Positions 34,731 to 40,800 of a stretch of 40,800 nucleotides of DNA are shown here, one piece after another. The position numbers and the translations under genes were made by a program. Positions within the stretch are counted from its first letter, which is position 1. The number at the start of each line of letters is the position of its first letter. The notes beneath the pieces were generated by a model, which did no database searches, was not told where the DNA came from, and saw only the letters and a program-made list of their open reading frames with translations. Source of the stretch: an uncultured Clostridia bacterium (GTDB lineage Bacteria > Bacillota > Clostridia > Lachnospirales > CAG-274). The stretch is from contig CANQDF010000020.1 of assembly GCA_947591605.1 (NCBI GenBank), positions 1-40,800 on the forward strand, given 5' to 3'.

Positions 34731-36356
34731 TCAGCTAAGCTGCGCAATTAATCCGTAAAGTCCGCTCTGTATCTCGGAGTATATATTCTTAAATTCGTCC
34801 TGACCTATCTCCAATATCCTGACAGGCTCGCCCTCCGGCTTTTCAACCGTTCCTTCCAAAGCCTTAAGCTTTAAGCTGTAGTCAATGCTGCCCTGAGTTT
34901 CATCGTTTACGATAAAGCTGAGATCGTATATATCAAGGTCAAGGCTGCTGTCATCGGCTGCAAGGGTGCCTGCCATATCAAACACTGTTTTTTCTTCGTT
35001 GTCTTCCACACCGAGTACAGCGGCAATATCACCCGTAATACTGTCGTAATTACTCTCAAATCTTAACTCGGAGCTGTTGTTATCCCCGTCGTTATACGAC
35101 AATTTGTATGCCTCCTTAACTCCCGTATCGGTGTTTACGCTGTCATTGTAGTTAAAGGTCAGCACATCGTCGTTTGCATTTTTTATCTTGAGTGTAATAT
35201 CTAGGCTGCTGTCCGTATCCATGCCGCCCGTAACTGTAAAGCCTGTGCTGTTTCCGTCGTAATCCGCGTCAAAGGTTATCTCACTGTCTGCTATAATGCC
35301 GTTGTTTACATAAAACACAGCCTTTATATCGCCTATCTTGGTTTTTTCGGCAACCTCCTTTAAAGCAGCCTCCACATCAGAGATGTATTCATCCGGGGTG
35401 GAATAGCCTTCCACAATGTACCTTGTTTCCGCCATCTCGTTAAGATGCTCCTTAAAAGACTCGTTCTGCGATATATCCGTCAGACTGTCCGATAAAAACC
35501 TTGTGGCTGCCTCAGAAGGTATGCTTACCGTGTATGCCTTGCACATTGCCGTACCGTCCGACAGCGCAACCTCCTTTGCATCTGCCCTGCCGTACTCTGC
35601 CGATGCCTTTAGCTCTTCAAAATTCTCCTTAAGGACAGATGCAAGCTCTTCTGCGCCGCTGTCGGCCGCAGCCTTGTCAAATACTCTCAGAGAGAAGGTT
35701 TCGTCTGTCTGCATACCCTCGGCATAATCCGAAAATACGGGAGAGTTTTTTATCTGACCCAATATATCGTCGGTGGATACCGAAAATGTTTCGCCGCAAA
35801 GGGCAGGCAAATTAAACAGCAAAACCTCATTGTCGGTATAAATGTTTATCACATCCATATTAATGCCCTTGTAATTGCCCTTTATACTTAGATCAGCTTG
35901 CTTTGAAGCATTGTCAACATTCATTGTAATATCTGCGCCAAGCCCCTTAAGGTCGCCCGCACCCGGGGTATTATCCAGGGTAATGCTCTGATCTAAGGTG
36001 TAGCCGCCCTCGCTTAACATGGTCTTAATACCCGGGGAAGCTATTTTTTTAAACACACTTTCTCTTGCCGTTACTGCCATACCTGTATTTACAAGCGCTT
36101 TTTCCACCATCTTTTTTGGCGAGAAAAGACCGAACGTCACTGCGGCAGCCGCAACAACGGCTGCTGCAACAGCAACACAGCCGATAATTACGGGCGCCTT
36201 GCTCTTCTTTTTTAAAGGCTCCTCCGGCATCGCTGTTTCCGTCACGGCATCGGCAGGTTTTTCCTCAACCGGCGCAAAATCACCGTCCGATATAGCTTCA
36301 ACCTTCTGCACTTCATCCTGTCCGCTGTTATTCAGCATGTTATTCTCCTCACTCAT
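34731..36356 (-). CDS. Membrane-anchored 541-residue protein of unknown function in an ABC-2 operon
   Basis: I do not recognise a named function. Residues 1-50 are acidic and probably disordered in the cytoplasm. A KKKSK stretch leads into one helix (about 53-76, Ala/Val-rich). The remaining 460 residues lie outside and are rich in Asp, Asn, Thr and Ser, alternating in a beta-rich pattern (DITLKIKNANDDVLTFNYND). No lipobox, sortase or cell-wall signal is visible. The layout resembles uncharacterised anchored proteins of Clostridia. Its place between ATPase and permeases suggests it is an extracytoplasmic partner of the exporter. The ATG has AAAGGAG nearby. Confidence 0.75.
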   Translation of the reverse strand: MSEENNMLNNSGQDEVQKVEAISDGDFAPVEEKPADAVTETAMPEEPLKKKSKAPVIIGCVAVAAAVVAAAAVTFGLFSPKKMVEKALVNTGMAVTARESVFKKIASPGIKTMLSEGGYTLDQSITLDNTPGAGDLKGLGADITMNVDNASKQADLSIKGNYKGINMDVINIYTDNEVLLFNLPALCGETFSVSTDDILGQIKNSPVFSDYAEGMQTDETFSLRVFDKAAADSGAEELASVLKENFEELKASAEYGRADAKEVALSDGTAMCKAYTVSIPSEAATRFLSDSLTDISQNESFKEHLNEMAETRYIVEGYSTPDEYISDVEAALKEVAEKTKIGDIKAVFYVNNGIIADSEITFDADYDGNSTGFTVTGGMDTDSSLDITLKIKNANDDVLTFNYNDSVNTDTGVKEAYKLSYNDGDNNSSELRFESNYDSITGDIAAVLGVEDNEEKTVFDMAGTLAADDSSLDLDIYDLSFIVNDETQGSIDYSLKLKALEGTVEKPEGEPVRILEIGQDEFKNIYSEIQSGLYGLIAQLS

Positions 36357-36374
36357 TTTCTTTCTCCTTTCATA

Positions 36375-37034
36375 TTATATGAGCCTTGACAGCTCGCTTA
36401 CATCGGGCTTTCCTTCAACCGGGACAAGCACGCCGTCCTTTATTATATAAAGCCTTGTGCAAAGCTCTATTTCCGTTTCTATATGTGTGGTCATGACCAC
36501 GGTGCCGCCCGATGCAATATAACTGCGGATATAATCCGCCGTTTCCGCACGGGCTTTAAGATCCAGACCCGTACCGGGCTCGTCAAGTATGAGCACAGGC
36601 GGCGAAGAGGAAAGCGCCGCAGCTATCGAAAGCCGCCTTTTCATACCGCCCGAAAGCCTGCTTACCCGTTTATTTATATAGTCCTCGATGCCGAGAGCCC
36701 TTATCTCTTCTCTCCCAAGCAGCTCCTTAAGGCTGACGCTGCTCCACAGGCGCAGATTGTCGCCTGCGCTCAGCTCCTCTATAAGCGGATCCGTCTGCGG
36801 AACATAACCCGTATATTTGCGGAATACCCTGCTCCTGCCAAGCGCCTGCTCATCATTGTAATAGAGCCTGCCGCCGTCGGCACGCCTTACACCCGCCATT
36901 ACGGTAAGCAAAGTTGTCTTTCCGCTGCCGTTTGCCCCCAGTATGCCTATACATTCGCCCTTTTGTGCGGTAAAGGTTATATCCTTCAATACCATGCTTT
37001 TGTATTTTTTACTGATATGCTCCGCCCTTATCAT
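36375..37034 (-). CDS. ABC transporter ATP-binding protein of the ABC-2 export system
   Basis: A 219-residue nucleotide-binding subunit. Walker A GANGSGKTT, Q loop YVPQTDPLIEE, signature RLSGGMKRRLSIA, Walker B PVLILDEPGTGLD and H-loop MTTHIE are all intact. Its class is that of ABC-2 exporters (CcmA-like). ATG at 37034 is preferred because GCGAGGG lies six or seven bases before it; ATGs four and six codons upstream are less well placed. First gene of an operon with the 541-residue protein and two permeases. Confidence 0.93.
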   Translation of the reverse strand: MIRAEHISKKYKSMVLKDITFTAQKGECIGILGANGSGKTTLLTVMAGVRRADGGRLYYNDEQALGRSRVFRKYTGYVPQTDPLIEELSAGDNLRLWSSVSLKELLGREEIRALGIEDYINKRVSRLSGGMKRRLSIAAALSSSPPVLILDEPGTGLDLKARAETADYIRSYIASGGTVVMTTHIETEIELCTRLYIIKDGVLVPVEGKPDVSELSRLI

Positions 37035-37097
37035 AAGCATCCCTCGCTGCATTATACGGCAAAAACCGTCATTTTATCCGTCGGTTAAACAGAAAAT

Positions 37098-37126
37098 AGT
37101 ATATCACAACCATAACAAAAATGCAA
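37098..37126 (-). promoter_or_regulatory. Promoter of the ABC-2 operon
   Basis: TTGCAT, 17 bases, TATACT with extended -10 (TGATATACT) on the minus strand, about 65 bases before the ATPase start. Confidence 0.75.
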
Positions 37127-37132
37127 TACATC

Positions 37133-37177
37133 AAAAAAGATCCCAAATACAGCTTACCGTACCCGGGATCCTTTTTT
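37133..37177 (-). terminator. Intrinsic terminator of spoIVA
   Basis: AAAAAAGGATCCC pairs with GGGATCTTTTTT (one bulged base) across a 20-base loop; it ends in T residues on the minus strand, 24 bases past the spoIVA stop. Confidence 0.85.
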
Positions 37178-37200
37178 GTTTTACCTAATGCCTCTCATTT

Positions 37201-38679
37201 TTACAGCAAAATACAGATAAGACCGCCGCTGCCCTCGTTTATTATCTTTTGCAGAGTTTCCTGGAACTTCATCTGAGCCTCCTCGGGTATCCTGCCTATT
37301 TTACTGTTAAGGTCCTCCTTTATCAGGTCGGACATACTCTTGCCGAAAATGTTGTAGGCCAAAAGATTTTCCCTGTCGCCCTCAAACTGCTGTGTAAGAT
37401 ATTCCGCAAGCTCCTTTGACTGCTCCTCCGAGCCTACAATGGGCGCAACCGTGGTTTCAATATCCGCCCTTATCATATGTATGCTGGGAGCGGACGCCTT
37501 TAGCCTTATACCGTATTTGCCCGCATGCTTTGCCACCTCGGGCTTGTTAAGCTGCATATCCTCAACGGACGGCATAACAACGCCGTAGCCCTTGCGTTCT
37601 ACCTCCTCTAGGGCAAACCTCACCTTGTCGTAATTCCTTTTTGCTTCGCTTAAGGTTTTTATTGTTTCAATAAGCTCGTATTCACTGTTTATCGGCGTAC
37701 CGGTTGTTTCCGATATAACATTGTAAAACAGACCGTCGTCCATTGCAATATCAATTACGGCGCTGCCTGTGCCAAGGTCGATGTTTTCTATATATGCCTT
37801 TTTGACATTTTCGTTTGACAGCAGCACTTCGGGCAGAGCCTTTACCATGCGCAGGCTATTGAGGTCAAACGGTATAGACTTGATGGTTTCTATAATGCCT
37901 GCCTTTATAGGGTGGTTATAGGGCAGTACCTCCATCCAGTCGGGCAGATTGATGCTCGCCTCCGCAAGAGGAAATTCATACAGCAGCTGTTCAAGCATAC
38001 CCGTTATGTTTTCGCTCTTCAGCTGAGCACAGTTTACCGCAACAACAGGTACTCCGTATTTTTCCTTAAGCTCTGCCGCAAGCTCGGTTGTCTGCTCGCT
38101 GAACGGCGCAGCGCTGTTAAGCAGCACTACAAACGGTTTTTCGAGCGCTTTAAGCTCATTTATTACCCTTTCCTCCGCCTCCACGTAGCCGTCACGGTCA
38201 AGCTCGTCTATACTTCCGTCGGTGGTGACCACAATACCTATTGTGGAGTGCTCGTTTATAACCTTGCGTGTGCCTATTTCGGCAGCCTGAGCAAACGGCA
38301 TTTTTTCATCCGACCACGGAGTATTTACCATCCTCGGCGTTTCCCCGTCGTTATAGCCTCCCGCTCCCTCCACGGGATAGCCGACACAGTCAATAAGCCT
38401 TACTTTAAAGCTGATATCATCGTCAAGCCTTATATCGACCGCTTCGTTGGGCACAAACTTGGGCTCGGTGGTCATGACCGTCTTGCCCGCTGCGCTCTGC
38501 GGCAGCTCGTCCTTTGCCCGCTCCCTGCTGTATACATTTTCTATGTTGGGCAGCACAAGCAGATCCATAAACCGCTTTATAAATGTCGATTTACCTGTTC
38601 TTACAGGTCCGACAACGCCTATGTAAATATCTCCTCCCGTTCTTTCGGATATGTCCTTGTATATTTCAAAATTGTCCAT
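37201..38679 (-). CDS. spoIVA: Stage IV sporulation protein A (SpoIVA), spore coat ATPase
   Basis: Forms the ATP-driven basement layer of the spore coat on the outer forespore surface. The Walker A GPVRTGKS (24-31) and switch-like LIDCVGYPVEGAGGYNDGE are in the TRAFAC-type N-terminal domain. The C terminus ends GLICILL, the conserved hydrophobic end needed for localisation. Length 492 is exact for the family. AAGGAGG precedes the ATG. It is a single-gene unit between two terminators, as expected of a sigma-E-controlled gene, although I could not fix a convincing sigma-E promoter. Confidence 0.97.
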   Translation of the reverse strand: MDNFEIYKDISERTGGDIYIGVVGPVRTGKSTFIKRFMDLLVLPNIENVYSRERAKDELPQSAAGKTVMTTEPKFVPNEAVDIRLDDDISFKVRLIDCVGYPVEGAGGYNDGETPRMVNTPWSDEKMPFAQAAEIGTRKVINEHSTIGIVVTTDGSIDELDRDGYVEAEERVINELKALEKPFVVLLNSAAPFSEQTTELAAELKEKYGVPVVAVNCAQLKSENITGMLEQLLYEFPLAEASINLPDWMEVLPYNHPIKAGIIETIKSIPFDLNSLRMVKALPEVLLSNENVKKAYIENIDLGTGSAVIDIAMDDGLFYNVISETTGTPINSEYELIETIKTLSEAKRNYDKVRFALEEVERKGYGVVMPSVEDMQLNKPEVAKHAGKYGIRLKASAPSIHMIRADIETTVAPIVGSEEQSKELAEYLTQQFEGDRENLLAYNIFGKSMSDLIKEDLNSKIGRIPEEAQMKFQETLQKIINEGSGGLICILL

Positions 38680-38740
38680 GTTTCCTCCTTGTAAAAATGT
38701 ATGGATACAATATTTTATTCACAAAGGACAATTATAGAAC

Positions 38741-38769
38741 AAAAAAGGGATGCCGCAAAGCAGCACCCC
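38741..38769 (-). terminator. Intrinsic terminator of ridA-ilvA
   Basis: On the minus strand GGGGTGCTGC-TTT-GCGGCATCCC forms a 10-bp stem with two G-T pairs and is followed by six T residues. Confidence 0.85.
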
Positions 38770-38777
38770 CTCATATT

Positions 38778-39974
38778 TTATTCAACTATTTTAAAGCCTG
38801 CCTCCTTAAGGCTGGATGTTATTGCGGCAATATGCTCAAAATCTCTTGTTTCAATACGCAGATCAAGTATACATGACACTATGTCTATATTGAGGTCATA
38901 TCTGTCATGATGTATGGAAACTATGTTTCCGCCCAGATCCGCAATGATCTTTGAAACCATTTCAAGCTGCCCCGGCTTATCCGTAAGCGCAAGCTTAATG
39001 GTAAGCGAACGTCCCGAGCTTAAAAGACCTCTGGATATTACCCTTGAAAGTATGGTAACATCTATGTTGCCTCCCGATACAAGTGCGCACACCTTTTTGC
39101 CCTTTATATCCACCTTGTTGAACATTGCGGCAGCCACAGCTACAGCGCCCGCGCCCTCGGAAACAAGCCTTTGTCTTTCCATAAGCGTAAGTATGGCGGA
39201 TGCAACCTCGTCATCGCTTACGGTAACGATCTCGTCAACATACTTGGAGCAAAGCTCAAAGGTGTTTTCTCCCGGTGTTTTAACTGCAATGCCGTCGGCT
39301 ATTGTTTTTACATCGCCAAGGTGGCATATGGCGTTATCCTTTATAGAGTTGTACATCGAGGGAGCCCCTTCTGCCTGTACACCGTATACCTTGCATTCGG
39401 GACGCAGCGCCTTTATGGCAAAAGCTACACCGGATATAAGTCCGCCTCCGCCTATGGGTACTATTACCGCATCGACATCGGGCAGCTGCTCGAGTATTTC
39501 AAGCCCGATGGTTCCTTGACCCGCAATTACGTCAATATCGTCAAAAGGATGTATAAAGGTATAACCCATAGAGTCCTTAAGCTCCATAGCCTTTGCATAG
39601 GCATCGTCATAAACGCCCTTTACAAGGCAAACCTCTGCGCCGTATTTTTTGGTTGCCTCAACCTTTGAGATAGGTGCGCCGTCCGGCAGACATATAAGGG
39701 ATTTTATGCCGTTTGCAGATGCGCCCAGTGCAACGCCCTGTGCATGATTGCCCGCAGAGCAGGCTATAACTCCCTTTTCCTTTTCCTCGTCACTGAGCTG
39801 GGATATTTTGTAATATGCGCCTCTTACCTTGAATGAGCCTGTCACCTGTAAATTTTCGGGCTTTAAATATATATCGGCATCGTGGTTTATGTTAGGCGCC
39901 TGAATTATATCCGTATTTCTTATTACATTTTTCAGCACAAAAGCCGCATGGTAAACCTTATCTAAAGTCAACAT
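38778..39974 (-). CDS. ilvA: Threonine ammonia-lyase with C-terminal ACT domain
   Basis: A PLP enzyme of 398 residues that converts threonine to 2-oxobutyrate and ammonia. The PLP lysine is K49 in GSFKVRGAYY; the asparagine loop SAGNHAQG and phosphate-binding GGGGLISG are intact. A single ACT domain (about 325-398, LTDKPGQLEMVSKIIADLGG) may confer allosteric control. Sequence alone does not settle whether it feeds isoleucine synthesis or threonine breakdown (TdcB-like); no ilv or leu genes are adjacent. It follows ridA by 11 bases in one operon. Confidence 0.93.
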   Translation of the reverse strand: MLTLDKVYHAAFVLKNVIRNTDIIQAPNINHDADIYLKPENLQVTGSFKVRGAYYKISQLSDEEKEKGVIACSAGNHAQGVALGASANGIKSLICLPDGAPISKVEATKKYGAEVCLVKGVYDDAYAKAMELKDSMGYTFIHPFDDIDVIAGQGTIGLEILEQLPDVDAVIVPIGGGGLISGVAFAIKALRPECKVYGVQAEGAPSMYNSIKDNAICHLGDVKTIADGIAVKTPGENTFELCSKYVDEIVTVSDDEVASAILTLMERQRLVSEGAGAVAVAAAMFNKVDIKGKKVCALVSGGNIDVTILSRVISRGLLSSGRSLTIKLALTDKPGQLEMVSKIIADLGGNIVSIHHDRYDLNIDIVSCILDLRIETRDFEHIAAITSSLKEAGFKIVE

Positions 39975-39985
39975 ATTATTACTCC

Positions 39986-40360
39986 TTACTTGGCTGCTAT
40001 TACTTCAACTTCACAAAGCACACCCTTTGGCAGAGCCTTAACGGCTACGCATGAGCGTGCAGGCTTTGTTGTAAAATACCTGCCGTAGACCTCATTAAAC
40101 TTGGCAAAATCGGCCATATCGGCAAGAAAACACGTTGTTTTTACAGCCTTGCTCATATCCGTGCCTGCCTCTGCAAGCAAAGCCTGAAGGTTTTTCATAA
40201 CCTGCTCGGTCTGCTCCTCAATTGTAACGGCTTCAACCTCACCGCTTGCGGGATTTATAGCTATCTGACCCGATGTAAACACCAAATCTCCAACAATAAT
40301 ACCTTGTGAATAAGGTCCTATAGCGGCAGGCGCCTTATCAGTGCTTATAATTTTTAACAT
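39986..40360 (-). CDS. ridA: RidA: 2-iminobutanoate/2-iminopropanoate deaminase
   Basis: A trimeric YjgF/YER057c/UK114 family enzyme of 124 residues. It hydrolyses the reactive enamine/imine products of serine and threonine dehydratases before they damage PLP enzymes. APAAIGPYSQG, VFTSGQIAINPASGE and PARSCVAV with the catalytic R102 and E117 are visible. ATG at 40360 fits GGAGGT eight bases upstream. It is immediately before ilvA, whose product it detoxifies. Confidence 0.95.
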   Translation of the reverse strand: MLKIISTDKAPAAIGPYSQGIIVGDLVFTSGQIAINPASGEVEAVTIEEQTEQVMKNLQALLAEAGTDMSKAVKTTCFLADMADFAKFNEVYGRYFTTKPARSCVAVKALPKGVLCEVEVIAAK

Positions 40361-40389
40361 ATATATTACCTCCAAAAAATTTTTAATAG

Positions 40390-40395
40390 ATTATA
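40390..40395 (-). promoter_or_regulatory. Extended -10 promoter of ridA-ilvA
   Basis: TGATATAAT on the minus strand about 30 bases upstream of ridA. The -35 region is poor (TAGATT at 17 bases). The spacer up to 40500 is AT-rich with no gene. Confidence 0.55.
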
Positions 40396-40501
40396 TCACT
40401 ATTTACAAATAAAATCTACAATTTTTTCAATATTTTTTATTTTATTACGCAATTCGGCATATAATACGCTCTGCCGTCGGATACAGCCAAATATGAGCGT
40501 A

Positions 40502-40527
40502 ATAAAAAAACTGCCATCTCTGACAGT
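40502..40527 (-). terminator. Intrinsic terminator of the tRNA cluster
   Basis: ACTGTC-agagat-GGCAGT stem (one G-T pair) followed by seven T residues on the minus strand, just past the tRNA-Asp gene. Confidence 0.8.
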
Positions 40528-40539
40528 ATCTTTTAATAA

Positions 40540-40616
<77 letters not shown>

Positions 40617-40631
40617 ATATTAAAGAAAAAA

Positions 40632-40705
40632 TGGGCTCTCAGGGACTTGAACCCGGGACCGTCCGGTTATGAGCCGGATGCTCTAACCAACTGAGCTAAG
40701 AGCCC
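40632..40705 (-). tRNA. tRNA with CAU anticodon (Ile2 or elongator Met)
   Basis: A cloverleaf of 74 bases. Acceptor GGGCTCT/AGAGCCC, anticodon arm TCCGG-CTCATAA-CCGGA with CAT, discriminator A, and T arm with GGTTCAAGTCC. No CCA is encoded. The D arm (TTAGCTCAGTTGGTTAGAGC) and CTCATAA loop resemble both tRNA-Ile2, which TilS modifies to lysidine, and elongator tRNA-Met. It is not the initiator, which has three G-C pairs closing the anticodon stem (GGG/CCC). Confidence 0.85.
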
Positions 40706-40734
40706 TTAAAAAATTTAACGCTTTTTTTAAAGCG

Positions 40735-40800
40735 AGCCGATGAACGGACTTGAACCGTTAACCTGCTGATTACAAATCAGCTGCTCTGCCAATTGAGCTA
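40735..40800 (-). tRNA. tRNA-Thr (anticodon UGU), 5' end outside the window
   Basis: From the 3' acceptor arm (CATCGGC, discriminator T, no encoded CCA) through the T arm (GGTTCAAGTCC) to the anticodon arm GCTGA-TTTGTAA-TCAGC with TGT, and the D arm TAGCTCAATTGGCAGAGC. The 5' acceptor strand lies just past position 40800. Confidence 0.85.

Noticed and set aside
38680..38740. Sigma-E-like -10 (CATACATT) upstream of spoIVA
   Set aside because: The implied start would overlap the Shine-Dalgarno sequence and no matching -35 lies 14-15 bases upstream. A sigma-E promoter is expected but I cannot place it.

Overview
The window comes from an endospore-forming, Gram-positive, probably anaerobic member of the Clostridia. 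The reasons are a spoVA operon and spoIVA, strong GGAGG ribosome binding sites with many TTG and GTG starts, the Firmicutes order rimP-nusA-ylxR-ylxQ-infB-rbfA-nrnA-truB-ribF, and a rubrerythrin of the strict-anaerobe type. Base composition is moderate, with AT-rich spacers. Nearly everything is on the minus strand; only a prepilin peptidase and a rubrerythrin (30.9-32.4 kb) are on the plus strand. I saw no phage, insertion sequence, CRISPR array or rRNA.

Layout, left to right. 1-470: a non-coding mosaic of stacked hairpins. 472-3490: spoVA operon (AA, AB, AC, AD, AE), led by an unrecognised 44-residue membrane peptide. 3665-5616: asnS and an ADP-ribose pyrophosphatase. 5841-9311: a carbohydrate-type ABC importer (lipoprotein plus two permeases) without its own ATPase. 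9848-10131: a second, inverted copy of the hairpin mosaic. 10144-21040: one tightly packed 11-kb run, yihY - moxR - DUF58 - J-domain/TPR giant - HscC-type Hsp70 - ruvA - ruvB - 90-residue unknown - membrane RCC1-propeller protein, with a transglutaminase-like membrane protein just upstream (21179-22501). 22607-30506: the rimP-to-ribF translation and ribosome-maturation operon behind a structured leader. 30919-32421: prepilin peptidase and Fur-box-controlled rubrerythrin. 32486-37034: an ABC-2 export system with an unusual membrane-anchored 541-residue partner. 37201-38679: spoIVA. 38778-40360: ridA-ilvA. 40540-40800: a tRNA cluster (Asp, CAU, Thr).

How they work together: spoVA (dipicolinate channel) and spoIVA (coat basement ATPase) are spore genes in separate loci. 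RidA removes the reactive enamine released by IlvA. The most unusual block is the 11-kb run. It joins two chaperone-like modules (MoxR/DUF58 and HscC/J-TPR) to Holliday-junction helicase genes and to a surface-type RCC1 propeller protein, apparently behind one promoter with a 14-bp palindrome just downstream of it. This block is the best candidate for an undescribed system. The ABC-2 exporter with its 541-residue partner is the second.
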